64,000 nt of DNA, from positions 219,241,789 through 219,305,788 of the forward strand of contig OY856188.1 of NCBI GenBank assembly GCA_963693315.1, given 5' to 3'. Under the pieces are notes generated by a model. It did not search any database. It was not told the origin of the DNA and saw only the letters and a list, made by a program, of their open reading frames with translations. Made by a program: the position numbers and the translations under genes. Positions 62,040 through 64,000 of the stretch are shown piece by piece; the stretch's first letter is position 1, and every line of letters begins with the position of its first letter. Origin of the DNA: Diogma glabrata (lineage: Eukaryota > Arthropoda > Insecta > Diptera > Cylindrotomidae).

Positions 62040-62292
62040 TGGGGTGTTCGTTACGGTTTTGGGCTTCTCCGGCGATGGGTTCGCCAGAGTCTACTTTTTT
62101 ATCATTTTTGTTCCCATCCTGATCCGGTTTAGTTTACGATATACGCGCACACTGTTTATTTATGCTGGGTGGCAGGTACACTTCTGCAAACCCACATGTT
62201 GTGATTAGTTCCAGGATTCCAACCTCGCTAGGTGCGTGGCCTGCCTCTACTGATCCATTGGTATTTCCAATGGGTCCAGTTCTCCATTATAA
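62040..62292 (-). mobile_element. Probable tRNA-derived SINE or retroposon fragment
   Basis: A GC-rich island in AT-rich DNA. On the minus strand TGGATCAGTAG fits an A box and GGTTGGAATCC (about 33 nt later) fits a B box with one mismatch. The body continues to GGCGAACCCATCGCCGGAGA near 62060. No A tail is visible at the lower-coordinate end. Alternatively a fragment of a LINE leader. Confidence 0.4.
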
Positions 62293-63502
62293 TTTTGCAA
62301 AAAAATTTCCTTAATTTTTTCTAAAATTATGTCTAAAAACTAAAGAAATTCAAAATGATTGGTCTAGCTTGTTTCATAATAATTATATGTATAACCTCTC
62401 TTTCAGTGACGAGTATATTGTTCTATGATAATTAGCTTGAACGATATAATCCAAACATTGGCACTTGACGCATTTTTACTTCCCATGTAGAGTATCATAA
62501 GGATTCTTTTTCTATATAAACAACCAAGTTGGATATTTTTATTGCTTGATAGAAAAAAACTAAACGGAACCCAGCGCTAGCAGATTATTTGGAACTTAGT
62601 GAGGAAATCACACGGAAGCAAACGGATTAGAATTCTAAATTGCTAGACTCGGAAAAAGTTTAAAGTTTTCACATAAAAGAACTCTTAAAAACATGAATAC
62701 AAAATTATTTATTTGAAGTTCTGACAACGAGTGTTATGCTTATCTCAAATATCAGCACAATAGGATTCATATATAGTATTACAATATTTTTATAAAATCA
62801 CGATTGTATGACATATTCTATTATGACATATTCTAAATTTATTCTATGTACTTACAATTTGTCGAGATCCAGTATCTTTTAAAGTAAAAATTTAATGCCG
62901 TCTTTAAAGAATAAATTTCTAAACTTTTGATTACAAACATATTTATTTCATTTTCATCAATTCATTCATTATTCAGACAAATATAAATAATAAACCAAAC
63001 AAATTTATTTCACCAATAAAACGTCACAATATTTACTTAATCATAATTATTATTACATTTTATTTTTATTATTAATATTAGTTTACATAAAAATTTATCA
63101 ATTTTTTTTTTATAAAAAGTTTATTTTTTTAATTATTTGCTTCACTTTTTTTATACAATAATAACAATTTCATTTTTTTCCTTCATTTATTTATATGTAC
63201 AATAATTTTGTTACTGGGATTAAATTAAATTATACAAAACAAAAACAAAAATTAATTTGTTTTTAATTAAATTTAAAAACAGAAAATAAGTGAACATCCA
63301 AATTAAAACAAAATAATAATAAAAAAATTACAAAAATTGCACGCAACGTTTATACTTTTAACTATTGTAAAATCAACAAAAAAAAAATTAAAAATAACTT
63401 TATATCCTTTTTTAAGCTCAACTTTTTAAGTTTACTGTTTTTTTTTGTATTATATTAAACATAATAATAGATAAAAAGTTTTATTTATAGTTTTTATTGT
63501 TT
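62293..63502. other. AT-rich sequence, probably partly 3' UTR of the minus-strand gene
   Basis: Extreme A/T runs between 62900 and 63500 lie just downstream of the stop codon at 63503-63505. No other feature. Confidence 0.4.
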
Positions 63503-63721
63503 TTATATACAACTTTCTTGTATGCGATTCGATGTTGTTACAATTTCAGGTTTAAAACGATATCCACTTAATGTTGGACTAAAAATATCATTATTTATTG
63601 AATGCAGTAATGGTTGGTTTAATGGATTGGATGATGTTGATGATATAGATGTTGGTAATTTTATTTGATTACGATTCGTTGAGTTTGATTTAGATAAGTT
63701 TGAATTTAATGTTGAAAATTT
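63503..63721 (-). CDS. Unidentified minus-strand gene: last exon
   Basis: After a clean acceptor (TATTTTTCCAG) the exon reads 72 codons in phase 0, KFSTLNSNLSKSNSTNRN to TSNRIQESCI, then TAA. It is Ser/Asn/Thr-rich and probably disordered. Near the end a more conserved-looking phrase, FSPTLSGYRFKPEIVTTSNR, precedes the stop. I do not recognise the protein. Confidence 0.6.
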   Translation of the reverse strand, partial: KFSTLNSNLSKSNSTNRNQIKLPTSISSTSSNPLNQPLLHSINNDIFSPTLSGYRFKPEIVTTSNRIQESCI

Positions 63722-63790
63722 CTGGAAAAATAAAATACAAGAAAAAATGGGTGAGATTCAATTTTATTTGTGATATAGAATTTGATTTAC

Positions 63791-63891
63791 TAGTTCTGTT
63801 GATGGTTCGAATTTGTAATGCATTTCTTTGTTTTCATCTGAAACCTCCCGATAAATCAGACGAGCTGATGGACTACGAAACATAGGCCGAT
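63791..63891 (-). CDS. Unidentified minus-strand gene: penultimate exon
   Basis: 101 nt between a TATAG acceptor and a GTAAAT donor. After two bases it reads RPMFRSPSARLIYREVSDEN, then KEMHYKFEPSTEL, leaving phase 0, compatible with the last exon 69 bp away. The gene continues beyond the right edge of the window. Function unknown. Confidence 0.55.
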
Positions 63892-64000
63892 CTATAAAAT
63901 AAAAAAAAATTTTTTATCATAATTTTTAATTGTTCTGTTATGTATTTGAATAGAAAACGAATTTAAACAAATCCTTTTAGATTTTTTTACTTATGTCCTT

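Overview
This is eukaryotic nuclear DNA, almost certainly from an insect. It is very AT-rich and has spliced genes. One host gene encodes a cuticular/peritrophic chitin-binding (CBM14) protein of the CPAP1 type, and most of the rest is transposable-element sequence typical of arthropods. The order of insect cannot be settled from the window. There are no rRNA genes, no intact tRNA genes, no CRISPR array and no prokaryotic operon structure.

Layout. 1-4.65 kb: a minus-strand Jockey-like LINE whose middle is tandemly duplicated with a 1,991-bp period, and which is invaded by a second retroposon in the opposite orientation. 6.72-11.47 kb: a young Ty3/gypsy element on the minus strand with 286-bp LTRs (three differences between them), a GAAAT target duplication and a long pol ORF, but a damaged gag. 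11.98-27.14 kb: the plus-strand CBM14 gene. Its 10.5-kb intron holds a decayed antisense LINE (13.6-15.9 kb), a sense LINE with a baculovirus-FP-like ORF1 (17.2-19.8 kb), low-copy repeats (20.0-20.8 kb) and a probable tRNA-derived SINE (22.2-22.45 kb). 27.9-31.75 kb: degenerate tandem units of about 335 bp, broken by two foldback elements. 33.3-36.2 kb: a solo foldback arm, a strong hairpin and a composite repeat. 40.87-54.38 kb: a giant imperfect palindrome. 55.7-56.2 kb: a second copy of the composite repeat. 58.7-59.5 kb: the 3' end of another LINE. 61.58-61.95 kb: a (TA)n tract. 62.04-62.29 kb: a probable second SINE. 63.5-63.9 kb: the last two exons of an unidentified minus-strand gene.

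The most unusual object is the 13.5-kb palindrome. Each arm is about 5 kb and is bounded at both ends by related termini (GGGGTCTATTCAGTAAAAAT outside, GGGCCCTATTCAATAAAAAT inside). Each carries a broken non-LTR-type reverse transcriptase, four copies of a modular subrepeat in two orientations, and the same 557-bp-class MITE at the mirrored site. This gives an order of events: MITE insertion, then inverted duplication, then arm-specific changes. The right arm gained a 3.5-kb element carrying a roughly 290-bp poly-C-containing tandem array, and the arms lost different parts of the reverse transcriptase. A reverse transcriptase enclosed by DNA-transposon-like termini is the best candidate here for a poorly described system, but nesting of unrelated elements is a real alternative.

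Family names come from recognising motifs by eye; no database search was run.
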